DNA of 55,457 bases, from the NCBI GenBank assembly GCA_019634415.1, contig JAHQVJ010000086.1, positions 1 to 55,457 on the forward strand, read 5' to 3'. The notes under the pieces were generated by a model that was given only the letters and a program-made list of their open reading frames with translations, was not told the DNA's origin and ran no database searches. A program made the position numbers and the translations under genes. This DNA comes from Myxococcales bacterium (lineage in GTDB: Bacteria > Myxococcota_A > UBA796 > GCA-2862545). Shown piece by piece: positions 41,885 to 50,662 of this stretch. Positions within the stretch are counted from its first letter, which is position 1, and each line of letters begins with the position of its first letter.

Positions 41885-42913
41885 ATGTACGCCAAGCGGC
41901 ACTTCCAGCTCATTCGCCAGGCCATTCCCTGGACCTACCCCGTGCTCCTCGCAATGGCGGTGTGGGCCGGAGCGCTCACCTTGCTGCGTACGGAGCTCGG
42001 ATGGACGTGGATCCAGCTGCCTGCGCTCCCCATCAGCATCCTCGGCACCGCGGTGTCGTTCTACCTCGGGTTCAAGGGCAACTCTGCCTACGATCGGCTG
42101 TGGGAGGCGCGCAAGATCTGGGGCGGCATCGTCAACACGAGCCGCACCTGGGGCGTCTACGTCACGACGCTGATCACCGATCTGCACCGCGAGGAGCAGG
42201 ATCCGGAGAGCCTGGCCCAGGTCCACCGGGAGCTGACGTACCGCCACGTGGCCTGGCTCGGCGCACTGCGCACCCAGCTGCGTCGGCCCAAGGCCTGGGA
42301 GCATCGGCTGGAGTGGAACGACGACTTCCGCAAGCTGTACGACACCTTCGACAACTCACCCGAGGCCCTGCGACTCCGCATCGAGGAGTTCGTCGACGAG
42401 GACGAGCTCGACGCCCTGATGAAGTACAAGAACCAGGCCACGCAGCTCGTGCGCAAGCAAGGCGAGCGCCTCACCGAGCTCTACGCCCAGCGCCGCATCG
42501 ACGACTTCCGGCACGTGAAGCTGATCGCGCTGCTCGAGGAGCTCTACACCCTGCAGGGCAAGTGCGAGCGCATCAAGAACTTCCCGCTGCCCCGGCAGTA
42601 CGCCACCGTGAACCGCTGGTTCGTGAACCTCTTCATCACGCTGATGCCGCTGGCCCTGCTGGGCGCCTTCGGCAAGGCGGACCTGCCCCCAGGCTACATC
42701 TGGCTCACGGTGCCTGTGTCGATGGTGATGGGCTGGGTCTTCCATCTGTGGGACTCGGTGGTGGACTACTCGGAGAACCCCTTCGAGGGGCTGGTCAACG
42801 ACATCCCGATGACGGCCTTGTCGCGCACCATCGAGATCGATCTGCGCGAGATGCTGGGCGAGACGGAGCTGCCTCCGCCCGTCACGGCATCCGAGACGGG
42901 CGGGCTGATGTGA
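41885..42913 (+). CDS. Bestrophin-like (UPF0187/YneE) membrane channel
   Basis: A 342-residue protein with the family's N-terminal region (PALPISILGTAVSFYLGFKGNSAYDRLWEAR in segments), paired membrane helices near both ends of the domain (about 15-75 and 240-285), a helical cytoplasmic middle, and the late ENPFEGLVNDIPM motif. Bacterial bestrophins are pentameric ion channels, several cation-selective. Its gene converges with the CBM2-containing fragment, with 3 nt between the two stop codons. Confidence 0.88.
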   Translation: MYAKRHFQLIRQAIPWTYPVLLAMAVWAGALTLLRTELGWTWIQLPALPISILGTAVSFYLGFKGNSAYDRLWEARKIWGGIVNTSRTWGVYVTTLITDLHREEQDPESLAQVHRELTYRHVAWLGALRTQLRRPKAWEHRLEWNDDFRKLYDTFDNSPEALRLRIEEFVDEDELDALMKYKNQATQLVRKQGERLTELYAQRRIDDFRHVKLIALLEELYTLQGKCERIKNFPLPRQYATVNRWFVNLFITLMPLALLGAFGKADLPPGYIWLTVPVSMVMGWVFHLWDSVVDYSENPFEGLVNDIPMTALSRTIEIDLREMLGETELPPPVTASETGGLM

Positions 42914-42916
42914 GCG

Positions 42917-43486
42917 CTAGCGGTCGGCGCAGAACCCGAAGCTGGCGGTGCCGCCCGGCTCGAGCTCCGCGTTGAAGTCGGCACCCCGGAACTCCCACTC
43001 CGCACCCTGCTCGGTGTAGCTGGCGTTCCAGATGTTGTTGATGGTGCCGTCCTGCGGCCAGCGCCCCGACCACGTCACGGTGGTGTCGCTGCCGTTGGTG
43101 ACGGAGCCATCGGCGCAGTAGCCGGTGCCCCAGTCGTTGTTCACCACCACGTTGAACCGAACGTCGACGCTGCCGGTGGGCACGTCGGGCACGGTCCCTG
43201 GACGCTCGCCCTGCGCGGGTGTGTCACCCTCCTCGGCGCCAGCAGCACGGTGGCGGTAGCCGTAGGTGGCGGGTACGTCGACCAGCGGCGACACCAGGCC
43301 CACGTCGGCGCCCAGATCGTCACCGCAGGCGTAGCTGCCGCGCACGTGGCGACGCCAGGTCTGCACGAAGCAGCTGCGGAAGCGCTCGTCGTCGAGCAAC
43401 ACGTCCGACAGCTCGAAGGGCCCCACGAAGTCGACCTCGTCCACCGCTCCCGAGTCGTCCACCGTGTGGCCCGCGTCGTCGGCTCG
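42917..43486 (-). pseudogene. Distal part of the DUF1588-type gene behind an in-frame TAG, including a CBM2 domain
   Basis: Reading straight through the TAG at 43487-43489 in the same frame continues the DUF1588/DUF1585 homology (RADDAGHTVDDSGAVDEVDF, then DERFRSCFVQTWRRHVRG). About 85 residues of a carbohydrate-binding module family 2 follow (VVVNNDWGTGYCADGS, TINNIWNASYTEQG, ELEPGGTASFGFC). The segment shows no decay other than the stop codon. It is either the severed C-terminus of a recently broken gene, a product of stop readthrough, or an effect of a sequencing error (TGG to TAG would restore a Trp). Confidence 0.7.
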
Positions 43487-45061
43487 CTAGCGCCCCAGCT
43501 GGTCGTAGTGCTCGAAGGCGAAGCCCAGCGGATCGATGGCGTCGTGGCACACCGCGCACTCGGGATCCGAGCCGTGCTGCGAGTAGCGCTCGCGGGTGGA
43601 CAGGTTCGGATCCACCTCGGGCGGCGACGTGTCGAGGTTCGAGGGCGGTGGCGGCAGGTGCTCGCACAGCAGTCGCTCGCGCACCAGCACCCCGCGATGC
43701 ACCGGAGACGAGCCGGTGGGTCGCGCGAAGGTGGTGAGCACACTGCCCTGGGTGAGCAGCCCGCCGTAGCGCTCGCCGTCGAGCTCCACCAGGCCGGTCT
43801 GCCCCAAGCCGTAGTGCTCGGCCAGCAGCGGGTCGAGGGTGGTGTGGCGTGCGCCCATCAGATCCGACAGGCCCGCATCCTCCCCCACCAGGTCCCGCAT
43901 CAGGGTCTCGGTCTCGCGTCGCAGGCTCTCGCGCAGCTCGGGGGTGAGCCCCTCACGAGAGACCGTGCTCAGCTGACCCAGATCGAGCCAGGCGTCCAAG
44001 AAGCCAACGGCGCGGTCCGCCAGCCGGTCGTCCAGCGGAGCACCGTCCACGCCGCCCACCATGCGCGCGATCTGCGCGTCGATGTCGTCGGGGCTGCTCA
44101 AGGCATCGTCCGCAGCAGCCTCGAAGAGCACCGCGTCGGGCATGGTGCCCCACAGCGCATACGACAGCGCCGAGGCCATCTCCCAGTCCGTCAGCTGGAA
44201 CAGGCCCGGCTCCACCTGCACGCCGAGCTCCGGGCGGTACAGGAAGTGCGGCGACTGCAGCATGGCGATCACCACCCAGCGCAGTCCCTCCTCGTAGCCC
44301 TCGGCGGCCGCCACGTCGGACCACAGGCCCACGTAGCGCTCGATGTCGGCGACGGTGAGCGGCCGGCGGAAGGCCCGGAAGCCGAAGTCCTCCACGAAGA
44401 CGGCCGCACAGGTGCCCTCGCCCTCTGCCCCGGGATCACAGTCCACCAGCGACCGCACGTCCACGGCAGCGGCCAGCGACTCCGCCGACGAGGCGTACTG
44501 ATCCGCCAGCAGATCGCCGACCACCAGCGCGTGGGCGTCGTTGCGGAAGCCGTCCACCACCGGATCCGAGGCGAACTTCTCCCCGGCGCGCACGTCGAAG
44601 CCCAGCAGATCGGAGACCGTGCGGTCGTACTCGGCGTGGGTCAGCCGACGCAGCAGGCGCTCGGCGGGCTCTTCCTCGCCACAGGAGCGCGGCTGGGGCA
44701 GCTCGCAGGTGCCTCCCACCCAGTCCTTCCAGAACAGCAGGGCCCGATGCTCGTCGGATCCCACCTGCACCACCCGGCCACCGCCATGCCCGTCGGGGTG
44801 GGTCCCCGACGGCTTGGCCGCGAGCCGCTCCGCCACCTGGATGGTGGAGGCCATGGTGGCCGTGAGGTCGTTCGGGTCGAGCCTCAGGCCCGACTCCTCG
44901 GCCACTCCGTTCTCTGCGTGACAGGCCACGCACTGCCCGGAGAGCACGGGCTCCCAGACGTGCTCGGTGAACACGTCCAGCTCGGGAGGGCACTCGGACT
45001 GCTTCAGGATGCTCTTCACGCCATTGGTGTTGCATGCGGCGAACAAGGTGAGCCAGATCAT
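43487..45061 (-). CDS. DUF1588-family di-haem surface lipoprotein, truncated by an amber codon
   Basis: The ATG at 45061 overlaps the upstream DUF1552 stop by 4 nt. A short signal ends in LFAAC (lipobox). Two c-type haem motifs, CVACH (44-48) and CAVCH (502-506), frame DUF1587/1595/1592/1588-like regions (RRLTHAEYDRTVSDLLG, FRAFRRPLTVADIERY, DPLGFAFEHYDQLGR). The frame stops at codon 525 (TAG at 43487), exactly where homologues continue GRxR...DAG; the rest lies in the same frame downstream. Such proteins pair with DUF1552 proteins in Planctomycetes and Myxococcota, probably in surface redox or polymer handling. If unread, the product lacks its C-terminal domain and CBM2. Confidence 0.85.
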   Translation of the reverse strand: MIWLTLFAACNTNGVKSILKQSECPPELDVFTEHVWEPVLSGQCVACHAENGVAEESGLRLDPNDLTATMASTIQVAERLAAKPSGTHPDGHGGGRVVQVGSDEHRALLFWKDWVGGTCELPQPRSCGEEEPAERLLRRLTHAEYDRTVSDLLGFDVRAGEKFASDPVVDGFRNDAHALVVGDLLADQYASSAESLAAAVDVRSLVDCDPGAEGEGTCAAVFVEDFGFRAFRRPLTVADIERYVGLWSDVAAAEGYEEGLRWVVIAMLQSPHFLYRPELGVQVEPGLFQLTDWEMASALSYALWGTMPDAVLFEAAADDALSSPDDIDAQIARMVGGVDGAPLDDRLADRAVGFLDAWLDLGQLSTVSREGLTPELRESLRRETETLMRDLVGEDAGLSDLMGARHTTLDPLLAEHYGLGQTGLVELDGERYGGLLTQGSVLTTFARPTGSSPVHRGVLVRERLLCEHLPPPPSNLDTSPPEVDPNLSTRERYSQHGSDPECAVCHDAIDPLGFAFEHYDQLGR

Positions 45062-46281
45062 CGGAGCACCTCCAGCGGGCCCACGGTTCCCGTTCCGAAA
45101 CGATCGAGGGGCACGCCCAGAGCGTTCGCCACGCTGGTGAGCACCCCGTCGTGGGTGGTGCCCACGTCGACGTAGCGACCCATCGAGAAGTAGCCACCGC
45201 CCCCGGCCAGCACGAAGGGCACCTCCTGACACACGTGCAGTCGGCTGTCGCCGAGCTCCTTGACCCACAGCACGACCGTGTCGTCGAGGAGCGGGGCGCC
45301 GGTCTGTGCGTCGGGGACCTGCTTGGCCTGCTCCACCAGGTAGCGGAACTGCTCCGCGAACCAGCGCTCGCAGTTCACGAAGCTGTCGACGCCGGCGGTG
45401 TTGCCGTCGTTCATGTGCGACAGCTCGTGGTGCCCTTGGCTCTCGCCGATCCAGGTGCAGACCACCGGGCTCACGGTGTGGGAGAGCTGCACGGTGACCA
45501 CCCGCGTGGCGTCGCAGGCCAGCGCCTGGACGGCGAGGTCGAGCTGGGCCCTGGCCACGTCGGGGAAGGCGTCGTTGCTCTGCGGGCTCGAGACCACCGG
45601 CGACACCGGCGACTCGCAGGTGCCTGCGCCCTGTAGCTGCCGCTCCAGGGAGCGCAGCGACTCCAGGTGCGCGTCCAGCCGCGTCTGCTCGATGCTGCCG
45701 AGCCGGCCCTTCAGATCTCGCAGCTCGTCGGACGCGAGATCGATCACGCTCTGCCGGTTCGTCAGCTCGCCCGCACTCGGCGCTCCGAACACGCGGGTGA
45801 AGGCGTGGATCGGATCGTCGTCGGGGGTCAGGAAGGCGCCGTCGCGGTAGCACATGCGCGTCTGCGTGGAGCCGCCCCAGGCCGACGTGAGCGCCGACAG
45901 CTCCAGCGAGCTGAAGCGCGTGGAGTCACCGATGTGATCGGCCACCACCTGGTCGATGCTGATCGAGCCTCCGCAGGTGAGCATGTTGCGCATGCCGCCC
46001 TCGTGGTTGTCGCCCACGTTGAAGTCCATCCCGCCGATCACGAGCAGGTCGTCCTGCAGCCCGTCGAGGGGCTCGAGGATGGAGCCCGCGGGGAAGTCGT
46101 AGCTGCTGCCCGATCCGCTGGGGCGCCAGCGATGGGGCACGGTGCCGTTGGGGGTGAAGAGCACGAGCAAGCGCTTGGCCGATCCGGCAGCCGCCGCGCG
46201 GGCGCGCCGAGTGGCCAGATCGCAGAAGGGTGCGGCGATCATCGCCGCCGCCCCGTACTTCATCAGGGTTCGTCGGTTCAT
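45058..46281 (-). CDS. DUF1552 family protein, Tat-exported
   Basis: The ATG at 46281 overlaps the FecR-like stop by 4 nt, giving 407 residues. The N-terminus is a twin-arginine signal (NRRTLMKYGAA...ARA). The body shows the DUF1552 pattern (LVLFTPNGTVPHRW, GGMDFNVGDNHEGGMRNMLTCG, ESQGHHELSHMND). Tat export implies folding, possibly with a cofactor, before secretion. It pairs with the following DUF1588 gene, with which it is translationally coupled. Confidence 0.9.
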   Translation of the reverse strand: MNRRTLMKYGAAAMIAAPFCDLATRRARAAAAGSAKRLLVLFTPNGTVPHRWRPSGSGSSYDFPAGSILEPLDGLQDDLLVIGGMDFNVGDNHEGGMRNMLTCGGSISIDQVVADHIGDSTRFSSLELSALTSAWGGSTQTRMCYRDGAFLTPDDDPIHAFTRVFGAPSAGELTNRQSVIDLASDELRDLKGRLGSIEQTRLDAHLESLRSLERQLQGAGTCESPVSPVVSSPQSNDAFPDVARAQLDLAVQALACDATRVVTVQLSHTVSPVVCTWIGESQGHHELSHMNDGNTAGVDSFVNCERWFAEQFRYLVEQAKQVPDAQTGAPLLDDTVVLWVKELGDSRLHVCQEVPFVLAGGGGYFSMGRYVDVGTTHDGVLTSVANALGVPLDRFGTGTVGPLEVLR

Positions 46282-47330
46282 GGGGTGGCTCCCAGTACGG
46301 TCCGGGCGCGCACGGCGGCGTCGGTCCCCGGGTGTGTGCGAATCAGGGTCTGAAGCGTGTCGGTGGCGGCCTCGTCGCCCAGCGCCCGCTGGGCGAGCCC
46401 CAGCCGCAGCAGGGCCTCGGGCTCCAGGGGTCCGGGATCCCGGAGGAACGCCTGGAGCAGAGGCACCACCTGATCGGGCTGCGCCTCGAGGAGCACGGCG
46501 GACTCGAAGCGAGCCCGCTGCACCTGGCGGGCGCGGCCGTGGACGATCACGTTCCGCCACGCAGCGAGGGCATCGATCTGGCGCCCCTCGGCGGCGTGGA
46601 CCTGGGCGATCAGCACCCAGCTGTCGGCGTCCGCGTCGTCGGCCGCCACGCGCTGCAGCAGGCCCTGCAGCGCGAGGGCACGGTCGCCGCGCACCATCGC
46701 GCGCCTGAGCCCGTCGAGCTCGGGCACCGCGGAAGGCGCCGGCGCGGGCACGTCCACCGGCGCCGCCGGCGCCACGTCCGCCACCGCCGGGTAGCGCTCA
46801 CCGGCGCGCAGCACAGCGCGATGCGGCGGATCCGTCACCACCACCACGCCCTCGGTCACGACCACCCCGAAGGGCTCCGCCGTCACGGTGAAGAGGGTGC
46901 CCACCACCTCCACCCGCCGCTCGCCCACCACCACCGCCAGCGCATCGTCGGCCGGGCGCGGCCGGGCGGTCACCCGCACCTCGCCGCGCTGCAGCACCAG
47001 CTCCGTGGGCGAGGCCCGCTGCACGCGGCCTCCCTCGGAGATCTCGATCTGGTCTCCGTCCACCTCGTGGGTGCCAGCCGTCCACGCGGCCACCGGGGTG
47101 GCCACGGGCTGAACGCCTGGCGAACGCAGCAGCACCCAGGAAAGCAACGCTGCCGCCACCGGGAGCAGCACCACCAGGCCAAAGCGGCCACGCCGCCACC
47201 ACCGGCGCCGCTCCGCCCGGGCCACCAGCGCCCCGGCCTCTTGCGCCGTCGGTCGGGGCCGCTGGCGCTCAGCTGCCCAGGCCCGCAGCTCGGGGGAAGG
47301 CTCCCACTCAGGCGGATCCTCGGTGCTCAC
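46278..47330 (-). CDS. FecR-like anti-sigma/sensor protein with TPR tail
   Basis: A 350-residue protein starting with GTG and overlapping the sigma-factor stop by 4 nt. A short cytoplasmic N-terminus with basic stretch RRRWWRRGRFG and one membrane helix (about 50-68) are followed by a periplasmic FecR-type domain (VQRASPTELVLQRGEVRV, VGTLFTVTAEPFGVVVTEG) and TPR-like helices (about 205-345). It likely holds the ECF sigma factor inactive until a periplasmic signal arrives. Confidence 0.85.
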   Translation of the reverse strand: MSTEDPPEWEPSPELRAWAAERQRPRPTAQEAGALVARAERRRWWRRGRFGLVVLLPVAAALLSWVLLRSPGVQPVATPVAAWTAGTHEVDGDQIEISEGGRVQRASPTELVLQRGEVRVTARPRPADDALAVVVGERRVEVVGTLFTVTAEPFGVVVTEGVVVVTDPPHRAVLRAGERYPAVADVAPAAPVDVPAPAPSAVPELDGLRRAMVRGDRALALQGLLQRVAADDADADSWVLIAQVHAAEGRQIDALAAWRNVIVHGRARQVQRARFESAVLLEAQPDQVVPLLQAFLRDPGPLEPEALLRLGLAQRALGDEAATDTLQTLIRTHPGTDAAVRARTVLGATP

Positions 47331-47872
47331 GCCCCCGCCTCCTGCAGTGCACGTCGCGCGCGGTACAGCCTCGTGGAGGCTGCGTTCTCGCGAATCCCCA
47401 GGACCTCGGCCGCTTGCTGCACCGACAGCCCCTCGAACACCGTGAGCACGAACACCTCGCGCTGTGCTGCAGGCAGCCCCTCCATCAGCCGGTGGATGCG
47501 GGTGCGGGCGTCCACCTGGTCGTCGGGGGCGGGGCGGTGCAGCGACACGCCAGCGGCCCCCTCCCCGTGCCGGCGGCGCAGTCCGCTACGCCACCAGCGC
47601 TTGCGCCGGTGGGCCCGTGCCTTGCGCACCGCGATCCCGAACAGCCACGCCCGCAGGTTGCCCTGCTCCACGTAGCGCGAGACCCCGTCCGCAAACGTCA
47701 GGAAGGTCTCTTGGCACAGGTCGTCGGCGTCTTCACGGGACAGATCGGGCTCCACACGCGCGAGGAAGCTGCGAACGTCTCCACCCAGGCGCAGATAGAT
47801 CTCGCCCAGCGCGCCCAGGTCTCCGCCGACCAGCCGGTGGACCAGCTCGGCATCGAGGTTGGAGGCATTCAC
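47327..47872 (-). CDS. ECF-type RNA polymerase sigma factor
   Basis: I chose the GTG at 47872, leaving a 10-nt gap after the previous gene, for 181 residues; a GTG at 47959 would overlap that gene. Region 2 is clear (LARVEPDLSREDADDLCQETFLTFAD) and region 4 ends the protein (LPAAQREVFVLTVFEGLSVQQAAEVLGI, RLYRARRAL). It heads a four-gene set (sigma, FecR-like, DUF1552, DUF1588) in which each stop overlaps the next start, so it probably controls its own operon. Confidence 0.92.
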   Translation of the reverse strand: MNASNLDAELVHRLVGGDLGALGEIYLRLGGDVRSFLARVEPDLSREDADDLCQETFLTFADGVSRYVEQGNLRAWLFGIAVRKARAHRRKRWWRSGLRRRHGEGAAGVSLHRPAPDDQVDARTRIHRLMEGLPAAQREVFVLTVFEGLSVQQAAEVLGIRENAASTRLYRARRALQEAGA

Positions 47873-47882
47873 GCCTGTGTTG

Positions 47883-48713
47883 TCATGGCGTGGGACGGAT
47901 CTGTCGCGCCCCGATCCAGATTCCGAACTCCAGGCGTCCGGAGTCGTAGATCTCGACACCCCGCTCGCGCACGCGGTCTCGCTGCGGCAGCCAGGCCAGC
48001 CGCGCCTCCCCCACCCAGGGCCCGAGCGACAGGGACAGCCCCCCCTCCAGCCGAGGCTGGATCCAGGTGACCCAAGGCAGCGCCGCCACGTCGAAGCCCA
48101 CGCTGGCCAAGACCGGCCCCACGCGCCCCACCGCGCGCGGTCCGCCCCGCACGTGGCGTCGCGCGGCTTGGAGCGAGACCCCCACGCCGCCCTGCCAGGG
48201 TCCGTGCACCGCGCCCACCTCGCCCGCCAGGCCCAGACGAGGCCCTCCCGCGAGCCGCGCGGTGGGCACCACCGCCCCCACCGTCAGCTGGCCTCCCCAG
48301 GACGGAAGGCCCGCAGCCGAAGGCTCAAGGGAATCGTAGCGCGACGGGGTCGCGCGGGATTCCGGTCCCTGCAGATCGATCATCTCCCGCAGCACCATCG
48401 CCACCTCGGCCGGACCGTCGGGCCCCGCCGGCACGTCCACCACCCGCACAATCGCTCGCTGAGACTGCAGCGTCGCCACCGCCACGATGGGGTCCTCGCC
48501 GCGCAGGACCATCCACGCCACGGGCTGCCCCACCTCCACTCGGTCGCGCACGAGATCGAGCTGCTGATCCAGCGGCAGCTGCCCGAACCCCGGCGCGTCC
48601 GTGGCCATCCACTCCGTGGACACGCCCGCCAAGGCGAGCTCGTCCGACAGGCGATCCTCGAGCGGATCCGCCAGGTGATCCACCAGGATCAGGGACAGGG
48701 CAGCTGGTACCAC
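47883..48713 (-). CDS. Hypothetical protein with barrel-like C-terminus
   Basis: The start is uncertain: GTG 48713, with AGGAG 8 nt upstream, or GTG 48719; both overlap the preceding gene. The product has about 276 residues. The N-terminal half has an alpha/beta pattern (AALSLILVDHLAD...VAWMVLRGEDPIVAVATL). The C-terminal half has alternating beta strands rich in Gly and aromatic residues (GGLSLSLGPWVGEARLAWL), suggesting an outer-membrane or periplasmic protein. No family was recognised. It sits just upstream of the ECF sigma operon on the same strand. Confidence 0.6.
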   Translation of the reverse strand: MVPAALSLILVDHLADPLEDRLSDELALAGVSTEWMATDAPGFGQLPLDQQLDLVRDRVEVGQPVAWMVLRGEDPIVAVATLQSQRAIVRVVDVPAGPDGPAEVAMVLREMIDLQGPESRATPSRYDSLEPSAAGLPSWGGQLTVGAVVPTARLAGGPRLGLAGEVGAVHGPWQGGVGVSLQAARRHVRGGPRAVGRVGPVLASVGFDVAALPWVTWIQPRLEGGLSLSLGPWVGEARLAWLPQRDRVRERGVEIYDSGRLEFGIWIGARQIRPTP

Positions 48714-49588
48714 GTCCACAGCTCCTGCTCGGGGCAGTCCAGGAACACGGAGGTCTGGGCCTCCACGGCGCGCACCACCCCCAGCAAGCTGCGGTCCGAG
48801 TCCAGCGCAGCGCGCTCGGCCGCCTCCCAGTCCCAGCCCTCGAAGCGCAGCGCGAGCTGCGCCACGAAGGCCTCGATGTCGGCCGGCACCACCTTGGTGC
48901 GATGGCACGGCGCTTCCCCCAGGCGCTGCAGCTTCTCCCCCACCCCGCGCACGTGATCCGCCACGGCCCCGTCCAGACAGCCGAGCACGTCGCGATCACA
49001 CGGAGGCGACAGCAGATCCTCGGCGTACCACAGCCATGGGCCCTCGTGATGCAGCGCCGCCGTGAGGCGCTGCACGGCGAGCGGATCGGGAGCACCGCGC
49101 GCCCACGCATCCGGGTTCACGTCGAACCGAGACAGCAGCACGTGGGCCGCCATCGCCGACCAGGCCAGGGCGAGCACGGACTGCTCCGGCGCGTCCCCCG
49201 CCAGCGCGCCGTCGTAGGCCTTGCAGTCGTAGAGGTCCGGGTACAGCTTGCAGATCTCCGCCCACGCCGTCTCCGACCGGATCCCCAGGCACCCTTCGTC
49301 GCCAGCCCAGCGCTCGTCCACCGTGGCGTAGGGCGGCCCGTAGTCGGCACACTGGAAGTCCGACATCTCCCAGGCAGACGCCAGGAACCACGCAGGCGGC
49401 AGCCTCAGCGCGCTGTCGGCGCGGTCCGAGAGGCGACGGGAGGCATACAGCGCTGCGAGCCCCCAGCGGTCGCTCGGAAGACGAAACGCATCGATCTGGC
49501 TCGGCACGCACTGGCCCGTGACCTTGGCCTCGCCCAGGTCCAGGACACGCTCGCATCCCACCACCGCCAGCAGGGGTACCCACAACAT
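48689..49588 (-). CDS. Putative lipoprotein of unknown function
   Basis: The ATG at 49588 starts a short signal peptide ending in LLAVVGC (lipobox, Cys12), giving 299 residues. The mature part is mostly helical with several Cys pairs (CKLYPDLYDCKAYDG, LSPPCDRDVLGC). No domain was recognised. Its 3' end overlaps the next gene by about 25 nt. No clear ribosome site is visible. Confidence 0.6.
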   Translation of the reverse strand: MLWVPLLAVVGCERVLDLGEAKVTGQCVPSQIDAFRLPSDRWGLAALYASRRLSDRADSALRLPPAWFLASAWEMSDFQCADYGPPYATVDERWAGDEGCLGIRSETAWAEICKLYPDLYDCKAYDGALAGDAPEQSVLALAWSAMAAHVLLSRFDVNPDAWARGAPDPLAVQRLTAALHHEGPWLWYAEDLLSPPCDRDVLGCLDGAVADHVRGVGEKLQRLGEAPCHRTKVVPADIEAFVAQLALRFEGWDWEAAERAALDSDRSLLGVVRAVEAQTSVFLDCPEQELWTWYQLPCP

Positions 49589-49687
49589 CACAGCGCGAGT
49601 ATCCCGGTCACAGCCATTGATGCCCGTTGTTACGCGGTCGCCGCTCACGCCGCCGATAGCCGAGCACGTACGTCCACTGGAGGACCC

Positions 49688-50662
49688 GTGCTCACCTGGC
49701 TCACCACGACCGCGCTGGCGCAACAGACCACCTTCGCCGTGATCGGGGACTTCGGAGACGACGACGACGACACCGCAGCGGTCGCTGCGATGGTACGCCA
49801 GCGCGACCCCGATCTGATCGTGACCGTGGGCGACAACGACTACAGCGACGGCGCCTACGCCGGCTCGTCGAAGGGCCTCGAGCTGGGGGTCGGCCAGCAC
49901 TACGGCAGCTTCGTGCAGGCCGGTCGCTTCTTCCCCACCCCCGGCGACCACGACTGGGGCGACACCTGCGACAACCCCGCTGGGCTCGACGACTACCTGG
50001 CCTACTTCGACCTCCCCTCAGAGGGCTCCGGCAACGAGCGGTACTACGACTTCGTTCGGGGACCGGTGCACTTCTTCGCCGTGCACAGCGTGGAGGACTG
50101 CGAGCCCGACGGCGCGACGGCCAGCTCCGAGCAGGCCAGGTGGCTGCGCGAGACCGCCGCTGCGAGCACCGCACCCTTCAAGGTGGCCTACATGCACCAT
50201 CCACCCTGGTCCTCCGGCGAGCACCGCACCGACGGGGAGCACATGCAGTGGCCCTGGGCCGAGTGGGGCTTCCAGCTCGTGCTCGCGGGTCACGACCACG
50301 ACTACGAGCGGATCTGGTTCGACGACGTCACCAGCGTGGTGGTGGGGATCGGAGGCGTGGATCTGCGCGGCTTCGGCTGCCCCGTGGCCGGCAGCCAGGT
50401 GCGCTTCGACGACGACTACGGTGCGTTGTTCGTCACGGCCACCGACACGCTGTTGTCGGCCGAGCTGCACACCGTCGGCGGTGTGATGGTGGACCGCTTC
50501 GAGATCGGCGTGAGCGGGCTGCCCACGAACACCGATCCTGCCGTGCCGGCCGAGGAGTGCCGCGCCTGCGGCTGTGGCACGAGTCCGGCAGCACCGGTGA
50601 TGCTCGGCTGGCTCGCGCTGGGGCTGCTGGGAGCCACGCGCACGCGCTCCCTCAGCCGATAG
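49688..50662 (+). CDS. Secreted calcineurin-like metallophosphoesterase with MYXO-CTERM-like tail
   Basis: The GTG at 49688 has GGAGG 5 nt upstream; the product has 324 residues. A short signal (MLTWLTTTALA) precedes metallophosphoesterase motifs: VIGDFGD, VGDNDYSD, PTPGDHDWG, YMHHPPW and LAGHDHDYER, so all metal ligands appear present. The C-terminus has CRACGCG, a hydrophobic helix and a basic end (TRTRSLSR), the layout of MYXO-CTERM surface-sorting tails. It resembles purple-acid-phosphatase-like phosphodiesterases exported to the cell surface. Confidence 0.88.
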   Translation: MLTWLTTTALAQQTTFAVIGDFGDDDDDTAAVAAMVRQRDPDLIVTVGDNDYSDGAYAGSSKGLELGVGQHYGSFVQAGRFFPTPGDHDWGDTCDNPAGLDDYLAYFDLPSEGSGNERYYDFVRGPVHFFAVHSVEDCEPDGATASSEQARWLRETAAASTAPFKVAYMHHPPWSSGEHRTDGEHMQWPWAEWGFQLVLAGHDHDYERIWFDDVTSVVVGIGGVDLRGFGCPVAGSQVRFDDDYGALFVTATDTLLSAELHTVGGVMVDRFEIGVSGLPTNTDPAVPAEECRACGCGTSPAAPVMLGWLALGLLGATRTRSLSR

